Of a DNA stretch of 64,000 nt, positions 57,410-64,000 are shown in pieces; position 1 is the stretch's first letter; each line of letters starts with the position of its first letter. Source of the DNA: Mycolicibacterium sp. 018/SC-01/001 (GTDB lineage: Bacteria > Actinomycetota > Actinomycetes > Mycobacteriales > Mycobacteriaceae); contig NZ_VKAA01000019.1 of the NCBI RefSeq assembly GCF_007096635.1, forward strand, positions 62,001-126,000. The letters are read 5' to 3'. Under the pieces are notes generated by a model that was not told where the DNA came from, ran no database searches, and saw only the letters and a list, made by a program, of their open reading frames with translations. The position numbers were made by a program, and so were the translations under genes.

Positions 57410-58210
57410 TTAGCGCGAGCGCCACACGCCGCCCCGTCTGGTCACGGTTTCGGCGCAACTGCGACGGATGTCTGTTACCTGCTGTACGGAGTGCTCGCCG
57501 CTCCCGATTCCCGCCAGCAGCGCCGCCGCCGCCCAGCGCAGCGGAACCAGGCCCTGCTCGCCCGCCCACGCCAGCACGCGGTCGCCGTCCGCGCGCGCCG
57601 CGTCGATGTCCCCCGATGCGCAGTGCGCCGCGGCTCGTACGAGCAACGACTTGACCCGGTGCCGCACCGACGGGGTGTGCGCGGCGAGCTCGACGGCCCG
57701 CGCGGCGTGGGTGAGCGCGGCACCGTCACCGCGCGCCATCGCCAGCTCCGCCGACACCCAGGCCAGCCGGATCGGCACGCGGGCGGATGTCGCGGCCGGC
57801 GCCAGTCCGGCAGCCCGCCGCAGCGCCCGTTCCGACGCCGCGAACCGGCCGACACCCAGCGCGTCGGCGGCCAGGCCGATCAGCGCGTCCGCGGCGGCGT
57901 CCCCGGTGCCACCCGAGCACGCCCACGCTGCGCCGTCGAAGGAACGGGCACGGTCGTGCCAGCCGAGCTGACGCAGGAACGAGCCGCGCGTGCTCAACGC
58001 CAGCGACGCGAGCGGTCCGCCCTCGACGCGGCGCAGGAGTCGATCGAGGTCTGCTTCGGCGGCGGCGTAGCGGCCCTGACCGCCGGCCGCGACGGCGCGC
58101 AGCCACAGCCCCTCCGGGGTACGCGCGGCCGGCAGTGGCCACGAGCCGGGATCGCTGCCGAACGCTGCCTGATCCGTGTCGGAACCCATGTCGAGCGCCG
58201 ACGCTATCAA
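57410..58210 (-). CDS. TPR-like helical-repeat protein (Rv3415c type), function unknown
   Basis: 266 residues (Rv3415c is 275), of which the first 20-25 may not be coding (another ATG at 58189). Ala-rich antiparallel helices resemble tetratricopeptide repeats: GRYAAAEADLDRLLRRVEGGPLASLALSTRGSFLRQLGWHDRA, GRFAASERALRRAAGLAP, ALTHAARAVELAAHTP and GDIDAARADGDRVLAWAGEQGLVPLRWAAAALLAGIG. The C-terminus is Arg-rich. Always found between sigD and whiB3 in mycobacteria, which suggests a link to one of these regulators. No catalytic motif seen. Confidence 0.85.
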   Translation of the reverse strand: MIASALDMGSDTDQAAFGSDPGSWPLPAARTPEGLWLRAVAAGGQGRYAAAEADLDRLLRRVEGGPLASLALSTRGSFLRQLGWHDRARSFDGAAWACSGGTGDAAADALIGLAADALGVGRFAASERALRRAAGLAPAATSARVPIRLAWVSAELAMARGDGAALTHAARAVELAAHTPSVRHRVKSLLVRAAAHCASGDIDAARADGDRVLAWAGEQGLVPLRWAAAALLAGIGSGEHSVQQVTDIRRSCAETVTRRGGVWRSR

Positions 58211-58585
58211 CCCGCAACTCTTCTCCGAGACTGTCAGTTAACAGTTCATGGTGTCGATGTTACGAACATGAAAACTGATCAACAGGTGTCGAGTTCAGTT
58301 CTCGCACCGGGACATTAACTGACCGGGACAAATGACGCCGAAGTAAGCGGTTGAGCGCGAACGTTTATCACCCTCGTCGTTGCGAACGAGTCGCACCGAT
58401 GAACGCGATGTTAAATCTCGCTTCGGCCGTATGCACTTTCGCACAGGGGAGGCTATTGACGGAAAATCCGGAGCCCTTCTACGTTGTGTGCACGAGTGGT
58501 CATCGGCGACTGTGCTCGGATCTTTTCCACGACTGACGCATCCGTGAGCTTTCGACAAATGGGATGTGCAGAGAGGAGTTTCGCA
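58211..58585 (+). promoter_or_regulatory. 375-bp gene-free regulatory region upstream of whiB3
   Basis: No credible gene lies here; it is AT-richer than its surroundings. It contains a 5+3+5 palindrome ATGTT-ACG-AACAT (58257-58269) and a direct repeat ACCGGGACA at 58306 and 58322 (16-bp period). A long leader reaches the whiB3 ribosome-binding site GAGAGGAG. In M. tuberculosis the whiB3 upstream region is also long and bound by regulators such as PhoP through direct repeats; whether these repeats are such sites is not known. Confidence 0.55.
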
Positions 58586-58876
58586 GTGCCACAGCCGCAG
58601 CAGCTTCCCGGTCCGAACGCCGACATCTGGGACTGGCAGATGCAGGGCCTTTGCCGGGGTGTCGATTCCGCGATGTTTTTCCACCCCGACGGCGAGCGCG
58701 GCCGCGCTCGCGCACAGCGGGAAATGCGCGCCAAGGAGATGTGCCGTAGCTGCCCCGTGATCACGCAGTGCCGTTCCCACGCGCTTGCTGTGGGTGAGCC
58801 CTACGGCATCTGGGGCGGACTCAGCGAGTCCGAGCGTGAACTCCTGCTCAAGCGAGGCATTCGCCGCTCCGCCTGA
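58586..58876 (+). CDS. whiB3: WhiB3, redox-sensing [4Fe-4S] transcription regulator
   Basis: 96 residues from a GTG with GAGAGGAG upstream; starting here gives VPQPQQLPGPNADIWDWQMQGLCRG, matching Rv3416. The four cluster ligands are in place: Cys in GLCRG, and MCRSCPVITQC (C-x2-C-x5-C). The beta-turn GIWGGLSE and a basic C-terminal tail (LLKRGIRRSA) follow and are needed for sigma-factor and DNA contact. It tunes lipid anabolism and redox balance in mycobacteria. The C-terminal insert present in M. tuberculosis WhiB3 is shorter here (96 against 102 residues). A hairpin follows the stop. Confidence 0.97.
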   Translation: MPQPQQLPGPNADIWDWQMQGLCRGVDSAMFFHPDGERGRARAQREMRAKEMCRSCPVITQCRSHALAVGEPYGIWGGLSESERELLLKRGIRRSA

Positions 58877-58890
58877 TCGGCCCGAAAAGC

Positions 58891-58913
58891 CCTCGGGACC
58901 CTGCGCCCCGAGG
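58891..58913 (+). terminator. Hairpin after whiB3
   Basis: CCTCGGG-ACCCTGCGC-CCCGAGG, a 7-bp perfect GC stem 14 bp after the whiB3 stop, not followed by a U-run. Probable intrinsic-type stop for whiB3. A -10-like TAGGCT at 58915-58920 just after it may start the nitrile-hydratase-like operon. Confidence 0.45.
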
Positions 58914-58959
58914 TTAGGCTCCCAGGGAAGGCATTGCCGCCACCCTGGGGGTCTGAGGG

Positions 58960-59796
58960 ATGAGTACCGCCGCCGACCGCGCCGCACAACTCGACCTGGT
59001 GGCGCGTCTGCGATCAGCGTTCCCCGAATTGCCCGACGCCCCGCCACCGGATCTCCTCGATTCGGCGCGGATCAAGGCCTACCTGAAGCCGGTTCACGAC
59101 GTGGGCGGTGAGCCCGACGCCCCCATCAAGTACGAGAACAAGCAGTACGAGCAGTGGGAAGAGCTCACCTACGTCATGTGCGAGGTACTCGCCGCACGTG
59201 GCATCTGGCTCTCGGAGGAGCGCCGCCGGATCGGCAACGTCGACGTGGGACGGGCCGAATACCTGGGCCTTCCCTACTACGGCCGCTGGCTGCTGGCGGT
59301 GGCCAGAGTGCTCGTCGAGAAGCACCACATCAGCCTCGGTGAGCTGAGTGAGCGCATGGCCGAGGTGGCGGCGCGGTACGCCGGCGGACTCGGCGGACGT
59401 GCACCCGAGGCGCAGCCGAAATCGCACGGCGACGGCAGCGGCATCAGCCGCAACGCGCACCACCGGCACGCCGTCGGCAAGGGCGATCCCGGAGTCTATG
59501 CGGGGCAGGCCGGCCGACCTCGCTTCTCGGTCGGCGATCCCGTCGTCGTCCGCGACCTCCCGGTGATCTTCTACACCCGCACTCCCGAGTACGTCCGTGG
59601 CGCACCCGGACGGATCGCGACGGTGGCCTATGAGAGCCCTGCCGCCGAGGACGAAACCTGGGACCGGCCCGACGCGCGCCCCGAGTGGTTCTATGTCGTC
59701 GAATTCGTCCAGAGCGAGCTCTGGGACGGCTACACCGGCACGGAATCCGACACGTTGCGCACCGAGCTACCTGAACGGTGGCTTGCTCCGCGCTGA
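58960..59796 (+). CDS. Nitrile hydratase/thiocyanate hydrolase beta-subunit-like protein
   Basis: 278 residues. The N-terminal ~130 residues correspond to the helical NHase beta N-domain (DEWEELTYVMCEVLAARGIWL-like EQWEELTYVMCEVLAARGIWLSEE ... YYGRWLLAVARVLVEKHHISLGELSERMAEVAARY). The C-terminal ~100 are the SH3-like NHase beta fold: RFSVGDPVVVRDLPVIFYTRTPEYVRGAPGRIATV ... EWFYVVEFVQSELW. This is a full-length fused beta subunit, unlike thiocyanate hydrolase, where the two halves are separate genes. First gene of a three-gene operon. Substrate (nitrile, thiocyanate or other) is not determinable. Confidence 0.87.
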   Translation: MSTAADRAAQLDLVARLRSAFPELPDAPPPDLLDSARIKAYLKPVHDVGGEPDAPIKYENKQYEQWEELTYVMCEVLAARGIWLSEERRRIGNVDVGRAEYLGLPYYGRWLLAVARVLVEKHHISLGELSERMAEVAARYAGGLGGRAPEAQPKSHGDGSGISRNAHHRHAVGKGDPGVYAGQAGRPRFSVGDPVVVRDLPVIFYTRTPEYVRGAPGRIATVAYESPAAEDETWDRPDARPEWFYVVEFVQSELWDGYTGTESDTLRTELPERWLAPR

Positions 59797-59824
59797 ATCA
59801 CGCTGTCCGAGAGGGGAATCCACC

Positions 59825-60538
59825 GTGTCGCATGATCACGACCACGACCATGACCACGACCGCACCGTCAAACCCATGGTCGACGAGATCACCGATTTCG
59901 AAGTCCTCGAGATCGCACTACGCGAATTGTGTATCGAGAAGGGCATCTTCACCGCCGAGGATCACCGGCGCTTCACCGAGTTCGCCGAGCAGATCGGTCC
60001 GACGCCCGCCGCCCGGCTGGTGGCCCGCGCCTGGCTGGACCCGGAGTTCAAGCAGCTCGCGGTGACCGAACCGATGACGGCGAGCAAGGAGGTCGGCGTC
60101 GACTGGATGGAACCGACCGGCTTCGGAACGCCCAGTGACTTCACCGCTTTCGAGATCCTCGAGGACACTCCCGGCGTGCACCACGTGATCGTCTGCGCAT
60201 TGTGTTCCTGCTATCCACGGCCGATTCTCGGCAATTCACCCGAGTGGTACCGCACCCCGAACTATCGCCGCCGGCTGGTGCGTTGGCCTCGCCAGGTCCT
60301 CGCCGAGTTCGGGCTGTATCTGCCCGACGACGTCGAGGTCCGCGTACAGGACTCCAACCAGAAGCACCGCTTCATGGTGATGCCGATGCGCCCGGCGGGC
60401 ACCGAGGACTGGACCGAAGACCAACTAGCCGAGATCGTCACCCGCGACTGCCTCATCGGGGTGGCACTGCCGAAGCCCGGTGTCACCACCAACGTCGTCA
60501 CCGACACCCGGCCCGCACTACACCCGATCGCGGACTGA
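59825..60538 (+). CDS. Nitrile hydratase alpha/thiocyanate hydrolase gamma-like catalytic subunit
   Basis: 237 residues from a GTG with GAGAGGGGA upstream. The metal-binding claw is present: VIVCALCSCYPRPILG, i.e. C-A-L-C-S-C, where the second and third Cys are post-translationally oxidised in NHases and Co3+ or Fe3+ is bound. Also conserved: DPEFKQLAVTEPMTASKEVGVDW, SPEWYRTPNYRRRLVRWPRQVLAEFGLYLPDDVEVRVQDSNQKHRFMVMPMRPAGTEDW, the usual alpha core. The third position is A where Co-type enzymes have T and Fe-type have S. The N-terminus begins SHDHDHDHDHD, a His/Asp repeat that could chelate the cofactor metal. Confidence 0.93.
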   Translation: MSHDHDHDHDHDRTVKPMVDEITDFEVLEIALRELCIEKGIFTAEDHRRFTEFAEQIGPTPAARLVARAWLDPEFKQLAVTEPMTASKEVGVDWMEPTGFGTPSDFTAFEILEDTPGVHHVIVCALCSCYPRPILGNSPEWYRTPNYRRRLVRWPRQVLAEFGLYLPDDVEVRVQDSNQKHRFMVMPMRPAGTEDWTEDQLAEIVTRDCLIGVALPKPGVTTNVVTDTRPALHPIAD

Positions 60539-60540
60539 CG

Positions 60541-60879
60541 ATGGACGGTGCAGCGCTGAGGGCCCTGATCGACCGCGACCAGGTGTGGCCGCGGGTGGCG
60601 GCCAAGTACGGCGTCGAGAATCCGGTGCCGCCGTGGAAGACCAGCCTGGACGGATTGTGCGACGCCTTGGACCGCGCCGACTGCGAGACGGGCGTGCCGA
60701 CCTTCACCGAGCGCCGCGACGAAGAGGACGCCCTGGTGGCGACCACCTACGCCGATCTTCCCTACCCCGAGAACCAGCTCGTCGCACTGGCGCACTCGCT
60801 GCTCGAGCGTGGCGTCATCTCCGAGGCGGATCTGCGTCAGCGGATGGCGGCGGTCCGGGCGCGGTTGGAGGCCACCTAA
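60541..60879 (+). CDS. Small NHase-beta-N-domain-like/accessory protein
   Basis: 112 residues, starting 2 bp after the alpha-subunit stop. The C-terminal half (DEEDALVATTYADLPYPENQLVALAHSLLERGVISEADLRQRMAAVRARLE) matches the helical N-domain of NHase beta and the small NHase activator family. The N-terminal half has PPWKTSLDGLCDALDRADCETGVPTFTERRD, with two Cys. In thiocyanate hydrolase the beta N-domain is a separate small subunit, and in Co-NHase a beta-like protein carries metal to alpha; either role is open. The stop overlaps the convergent exporter stop by 4 bp. Confidence 0.8.
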   Translation: MDGAALRALIDRDQVWPRVAAKYGVENPVPPWKTSLDGLCDALDRADCETGVPTFTERRDEEDALVATTYADLPYPENQLVALAHSLLERGVISEADLRQRMAAVRARLEAT

Positions 60880-62351
60880 TCCGCTGAGCTCAGCGGCGCG
60901 CGGCCGGGCAGCTTCAGGCTCCGGTTGGTGCGGCGCGCTTGGAGACGGCGCCGGCGCACCTTCCACGAACTCCATTCACCCAACGTCACGCCCGCCGCGA
61001 GCGCGGTCCCGACGGCGAAGGCGCCCAGCACTGATGCGAAGCCCACGGCGGTCTGGTCGTTGAGGATGGCGTAGATGCCGTGCAGCAACGCCAGACCGGG
61101 CAGCAGAGGCACGATGCCGGCGATGGAGACGACCATCGGCGGCGCCAGGTTGCGGCCCTCCATCAGCCGCCCGACCAGGCCGATCGGCACCGCGGCGACG
61201 AAGGACGCAACCACCGCACCCAGACCGGCGCCCTGGGCGAGCAGGAACGCGATGGTGCCTGCGGCCCCACCGAAGGCGGCCGCGATGGCCGCCGAGCGTT
61301 CGGCGTAGCAGGCCAGCGCGTAGGCCGCCGCGCTCGCAGCGCCGAACGCGACACGGGCCGGGAACTCGGCGATGGCAGGCGGCGAGTGCGCGTCGATGGC
61401 GACGAACGGCGCACCGAAACGGTTGGCCAGGTGCAACACGAGTGCCACACCGGCGATCGTCGCTCCGGTCATCATCACCAGCTCGAAGAAACGCCCTGCC
61501 GCGGTGACCGGGGCGCCGCTGATGACGTCGCCGACCGATCCCACGAGGGAAAGCCCCGCGAGCAGCACGACCAGGCCGGCGGCGATCGCGATGCTCGGCT
61601 CGAAGTCGATGCCCAGCCGAGGACTGAGCCAGTACAGGATGATCGGGGGCGCGGCGGCGATCATCCCGCCGACGGCGTACTGGAAGAAGAACGGCAGTCC
61701 GTGCCGGTTCAGGCGCCGATTCACGCGGTCGATGGTCATGGTGCTCAGCGCGCTCACCACGCACGCCAGCCAGCTCGCGCCGAGGGTGCCTGCGGTGGCG
61801 AAGGCCAGCGCGCCCCACGCCAGCGTGGCGATCCACCGGCGGTACGGGTGCGGCGCGACGATGATCTCGTCGAGTTCGGCGCGGGCGTCGGTCGGCGATA
61901 TCTGACCGTCGCGGATCTTGCGGATCAGCCGGTCGACCGCGGCCAGCCGGCTGAAGTCGATGGATCGCGACTGCACGATGTGCAGCGTGCTGACCGGCGA
62001 CGAGGGGCCGCGGTACGCGGCGAGGTGGATCGTCGTGTTGATGACGTCGACTTCGCACCGTTCGACCCCGTAGGCCGAGGTGATCGCGGTGACCTGATCC
62101 ATCGTCGCGGTGGCCGGCGTCCCCGACGCCATCAGGATCGCGCCGATGTTGCCGGCCAGGTCGAGTACCTCGCCGACGCGCGCGTAGTACGCCTCGTCGA
62201 TCTCCGCAGACGACATGGGAAGCCGCGCCATCGCGCCGGTCGGCGGGTCGGTCTCCCGCACGATGCGGCTGATAAGCCCGCGCTGGCGTGACTGCGCGCC
62301 CACGGCCGTGCCCTCCTCGTTCACTGGATTGCGCTCAGCCGTACCGGTCAT
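60876..62351 (-). CDS. ThrE-type threonine/serine exporter family membrane protein
   Basis: 491 residues from the ATG at 62351. N-terminal cytoplasmic domain (about 60-180): VLDLAGNIGAILMASGTPATATMDQVTAITSAYGVERCEVDVINTTIHLA ... FSRLAAVDRLIRKIRDG. About ten TM segments follow (WIATLAWGALAFATAGTLGAS, AGLVVLLAGLSLVGSVGDVISGAPVTAAGRFFEL, MVVSIAGIVPLLPGLALLHGIYAIL). The PLLPGLALLHG motif and the N-domain with its catalytic-looking acidic residues are ThrE marks. Exports Thr/Ser-type amino acids in Corynebacterium; substrate here by inference. The C-terminus is strongly basic. Confidence 0.9.
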   Translation of the reverse strand: MTGTAERNPVNEEGTAVGAQSRQRGLISRIVRETDPPTGAMARLPMSSAEIDEAYYARVGEVLDLAGNIGAILMASGTPATATMDQVTAITSAYGVERCEVDVINTTIHLAAYRGPSSPVSTLHIVQSRSIDFSRLAAVDRLIRKIRDGQISPTDARAELDEIIVAPHPYRRWIATLAWGALAFATAGTLGASWLACVVSALSTMTIDRVNRRLNRHGLPFFFQYAVGGMIAAAPPIILYWLSPRLGIDFEPSIAIAAGLVVLLAGLSLVGSVGDVISGAPVTAAGRFFELVMMTGATIAGVALVLHLANRFGAPFVAIDAHSPPAIAEFPARVAFGAASAAAYALACYAERSAAIAAAFGGAAGTIAFLLAQGAGLGAVVASFVAAVPIGLVGRLMEGRNLAPPMVVSIAGIVPLLPGLALLHGIYAILNDQTAVGFASVLGAFAVGTALAAGVTLGEWSSWKVRRRRLQARRTNRSLKLPGRAPLSSAD

Positions 62352-62423
62352 GAGCAAAACCCATTTTACTCATGGCCGCGCTGGTGGCCAGGGCCTGTCG
62401 GGGTGAGTGTGGGCACACCGCCT

Positions 62424-62429
62424 TATCGT
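62424..62429 (+). promoter_or_regulatory. -10 hexamer giving a leaderless carboxylesterase mRNA
   Basis: TATCGT-TGTCGG-GTG: a TANNNT hexamer exactly 6 nt before the GTG at 62436, the same geometry as the dnaE2 promoter. No Shine-Dalgarno is present. Confidence 0.5.
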
Positions 62430-62435
62430 TGTCGG

Positions 62436-63755
62436 GTGGCCACGCGTCTGATCGAGTCGACAGGTGGCCGGCTGCTGGTCGAGGAGGTCGGCGGGCTGCT
62501 CCACGCTCGGGGGGTGCGCTACGCGACCGCCGGGCGATTCGCACCGCCGGTCCCCGTCACCGCGGCACGCGACACCGTCGACGCGACGCGCCGCGGGCCG
62601 GTCTGCCCGCAGCTGCCGTCACGGCTGGCGTTCGTCACCGGTGCCGTGGTCGAGCACCTCGAGCAGAACGAGCACTGCCAGGTGCTCAGCGTCACCGCTC
62701 CTGCCGACGCCGACGGGCTGCCGGTGATGGTGTGGTTCCACGGCGGCGCCTACGTGACGGGTGGTGGCGAGGCACCGAAGTACGACCCCGATGACCTCGT
62801 ACGTGAGGGTCGTGTGGTCGTCGTGCGGGTCAGCTACCGGCTGGGCATCCTGGGCTACCTCAACCTGGTCGACTCCGACCATCCGAATCTGGGCCTGCGC
62901 GATCAGATCGAAGCGCTGCGCTGGGTGCAGGCGAACATCGCCGCGTTCGGCGGCGACCCGCGACGGGTCACCGTGTTCGGTCAGTCCGCGGGTGGCGATT
63001 CCGCGCTGGCACTGATGATGTGCCCGGAGACCGACGGCCTGTTCGCCCGCGCGATTCTGCAGAGCGCCCCGCTGGGCGTGCAGGGCGTCGACCGCACTGC
63101 TCTGTTCGCCGCGATGCGGGAGGCGGCGCTGGCGCGGCTGTCCGGGGTTTCGCCGGCTGCGGCGGACATCGAGCGTGTACTGGACGCGCAGGTGGTGGCG
63201 CTGGCCGTCGCCGCACCCTTCGGCCTGATCGGCAAGATGGCGTTCGCTCCGACGGTCGGTCAGGTACCGATGGTCGGCGCGAGGGACATGACGCGGGCGG
63301 CTTCGCGGGTCGAGATCCTCGTCGGGTTCACCCGCGACGACGCGCTGCCGTTCGCCCTGATGGATGCGCGCGGCGCCCGGCTCAGGAGGATGGGGGCGCC
63401 CGGCCGAGCCGCCATGTCGCTGGTGGCGCAGGCCGTCACGCGGCGAGTTTTCGGCGCACCTGCGGTGGCCCTCGCCGAGGCGTGGCGGGCGGCCGGGGGG
63501 CGGGCCCACACCTACCGTGTCGACTGGACACCGGGACCGTTCGGCGCATGCCACTGCATCGAACTGCCACTGCTTTTCGGCTCACGCGACAGCTGGACCG
63601 ACGCAGCGATGTTGGGTGACGGCGGCGTCGACGAGGAGTTGGCGGTCCGCGTGCGCGCGCAATGGAGTGCGTTCGCGCACGGCAGGCTCACCGAGGACAA
63701 CGGTCAGGAAAAGACGTACTCGATATCGCTGAAGGCGTCGGCTGCGAGGACGTAG
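62436..63755 (+). CDS. Type B carboxylesterase
   Basis: 439 residues from the GTG at 62436; an in-frame GTG 33 bp upstream is possible, but the promoter geometry favours this one. Motifs: PVMVWFHGGAYVTGGGEAPKYDPDDL (oxyanion hole), NLGLRDQIEALRWVQANIAAFGGDPRRVTVFGQSAGGDSALALM (Ser nucleophile in GQSAGG) and FGACHCIELPLLFGS (catalytic His region). The usual acid lies around VGFTRDDALPF. It hydrolyses carboxylic esters, is cytoplasmic as no signal peptide is seen, and its substrate is unknown. The 3' end overlaps the cupin gene by 52 bp, convergently. Confidence 0.9.
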   Translation: MATRLIESTGGRLLVEEVGGLLHARGVRYATAGRFAPPVPVTAARDTVDATRRGPVCPQLPSRLAFVTGAVVEHLEQNEHCQVLSVTAPADADGLPVMVWFHGGAYVTGGGEAPKYDPDDLVREGRVVVVRVSYRLGILGYLNLVDSDHPNLGLRDQIEALRWVQANIAAFGGDPRRVTVFGQSAGGDSALALMMCPETDGLFARAILQSAPLGVQGVDRTALFAAMREAALARLSGVSPAAADIERVLDAQVVALAVAAPFGLIGKMAFAPTVGQVPMVGARDMTRAASRVEILVGFTRDDALPFALMDARGARLRRMGAPGRAAMSLVAQAVTRRVFGAPAVALAEAWRAAGGRAHTYRVDWTPGPFGACHCIELPLLFGSRDSWTDAAMLGDGGVDEELAVRVRAQWSAFAHGRLTEDNGQEKTYSISLKASAART

Positions 63756-64000
63756 AAGAAGCGCAACACGTGCCCGCCGGTGTTTCTGATGCCGTGCTCA
63801 CTGAAGCCGGGAATGAACACCTGCGAACCGGCGCGGACCTGGTGCTCCGCCCCGTCGAGGGTGACGACGCCGGCGCCGGCCAGCACGTGATAGGTCTCCG
63901 CCTGCTTGTGGCGGTGCACCGCGAGATATCCGCCATCGGGCAGTTCGGCGACCCCGGTGACGAAACCCTGTGTCGGCGTCGAATCGGCCGAGAACCCCGT
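63704..64000 (-). CDS. Cupin-domain protein (5' truncated by window edge)
   Basis: The frame is open to the right edge, so the N-terminus is missing; 98 residues are visible. Cupin motif 1: LAVHRHKQAETYHVLAGAGVVTLDG, with the two His and the Glu of the metal site. Motif 2: QVFIPGFSEHGIRNTGGHVLRFFYV. The upstream residues seen at the edge (FVTGVAELPDGGYLAVHRH) continue the same fold. Single-domain cupins of this type often bind Fe or Zn and act as isomerases, dioxygenases or sugar-binding modules; no specific function is indicated. Confidence 0.8.
   Translation of the reverse strand, partial: TGFSADSTPTQGFVTGVAELPDGGYLAVHRHKQAETYHVLAGAGVVTLDGAEHQVRAGSQVFIPGFSEHGIRNTGGHVLRFFYVLAADAFSDIEYVFS

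Noticed and set aside
58211..58585. Protein-coding gene in the whiB3 upstream region
   Set aside because: Short frames exist (for example at 58351) but lack ribosome-binding sites and mycobacterial codon bias; regulatory DNA is more likely.
1..64000. CRISPR array, insertion sequence, prophage, tRNA or rRNA gene
   Set aside because: No regularly spaced repeats, no transposase or integrase domain in any frame, no terminal inverted repeats, and no tRNA cloverleaf or rRNA sequence was recognised by eye.

Overview
This window is a piece of a high-GC actinobacterial chromosome, almost certainly a Mycobacterium, and most likely a rapid-growing Mycolicibacterium-type species. The reasoning is gene order. 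Reading left to right I recognise, largely in the M. tuberculosis Rv3361c-Rv3416 order: mfpA with its conservon partners, the SpoU/TrmL methyltransferase, the Rv3368c-type nitroreductase, dnaE2, htdY, acrA1, iunH, imuB/imuA', guaA, choD, guaB3, guaB2, the Rv3412-type DUF5319 gene, rsdA/sigD, the Rv3415c-type gene and whiB3. Blocks of accessory metabolism sit between these markers. No tRNA, rRNA, insertion sequence, prophage or CRISPR array was recognised.

Layout. 1-0.5 kb: end of an ABC-2 exporter. 0.6-5.4 kb: TetR gene, then mfpA-mfpB-DUF742-roadblock-sensor kinase (minus strand). 5.6-10.3 kb: an unrecognised 50-residue protein, trmL, nitroreductase and dnaE2, which has a perfect LexA box. 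10.3-12.5 kb: degenerate GGDEF protein and htdY. 12.5-17.5 kb: allantoin utilisation (allantoicase, PuuE-type allantoinase, racemase, NCS1 transporter, GntR regulator). 17.5-22.1 kb: TetR/P450 pair sharing two palindromic operators, then a phosphonatase-like HAD and an FAD oxidase next to a PhnF-like regulator and its operator. 22.1-36.5 kb: a large accessory catabolic region: TetR regulator, PEP-mutase/isocitrate-lyase family lyase, MmgE/PrpD, PrpF, aldo-keto reductase, orphan ECF sigma factor, hydrolases, a second PEP-mutase-family enzyme, SDR, XRE regulator, Gfo/Idh/MocA protein, frameshifted amidase and LLM flavoprotein. 36.7-42.5 kb: acrA1, iunH, ohr, imuB, imuA' (second LexA box). 42.6-47.8 kb: an HSL esterase-SDR-diiron protein-Baeyer-Villiger-type monooxygenase-MerR operon. 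47.8-58.9 kb: antigen-85-like esterase and the guaA-choD-guaB3-guaB2-DUF5319-rsdA-sigD-whiB3 core. 58.9-64 kb: a three-gene nitrile hydratase/thiocyanate hydrolase-like operon, a ThrE-type exporter, a carboxylesterase and a partial cupin gene.

How the genes work together. DnaE2, ImuB and ImuA' form the mycobacterial SOS mutasome; both transcription units carry LexA boxes about 32 kb apart. GuaB2 and GuaA are the two steps from IMP to GMP. Allantoinase, allantoicase and racemase form a purine-nitrogen salvage route. The most novel-looking feature is a regulon visible only in the DNA: four near-identical 15-bp sites (AAACG-NNN-CGTTCAC) occur as two pairs with 39-40 bp spacing. One pair lies in the divergent promoter of the TetR gene at 22.1 kb and the lyase-PrpD-PrpF operon. 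The other lies 11 kb away, in front of the four-gene Gfo/Idh-hydrolase-XRE-SDR operon. This ties at least eight genes into one candidate, apparently undescribed, catabolic pathway for a branched or substituted dicarboxylic acid.
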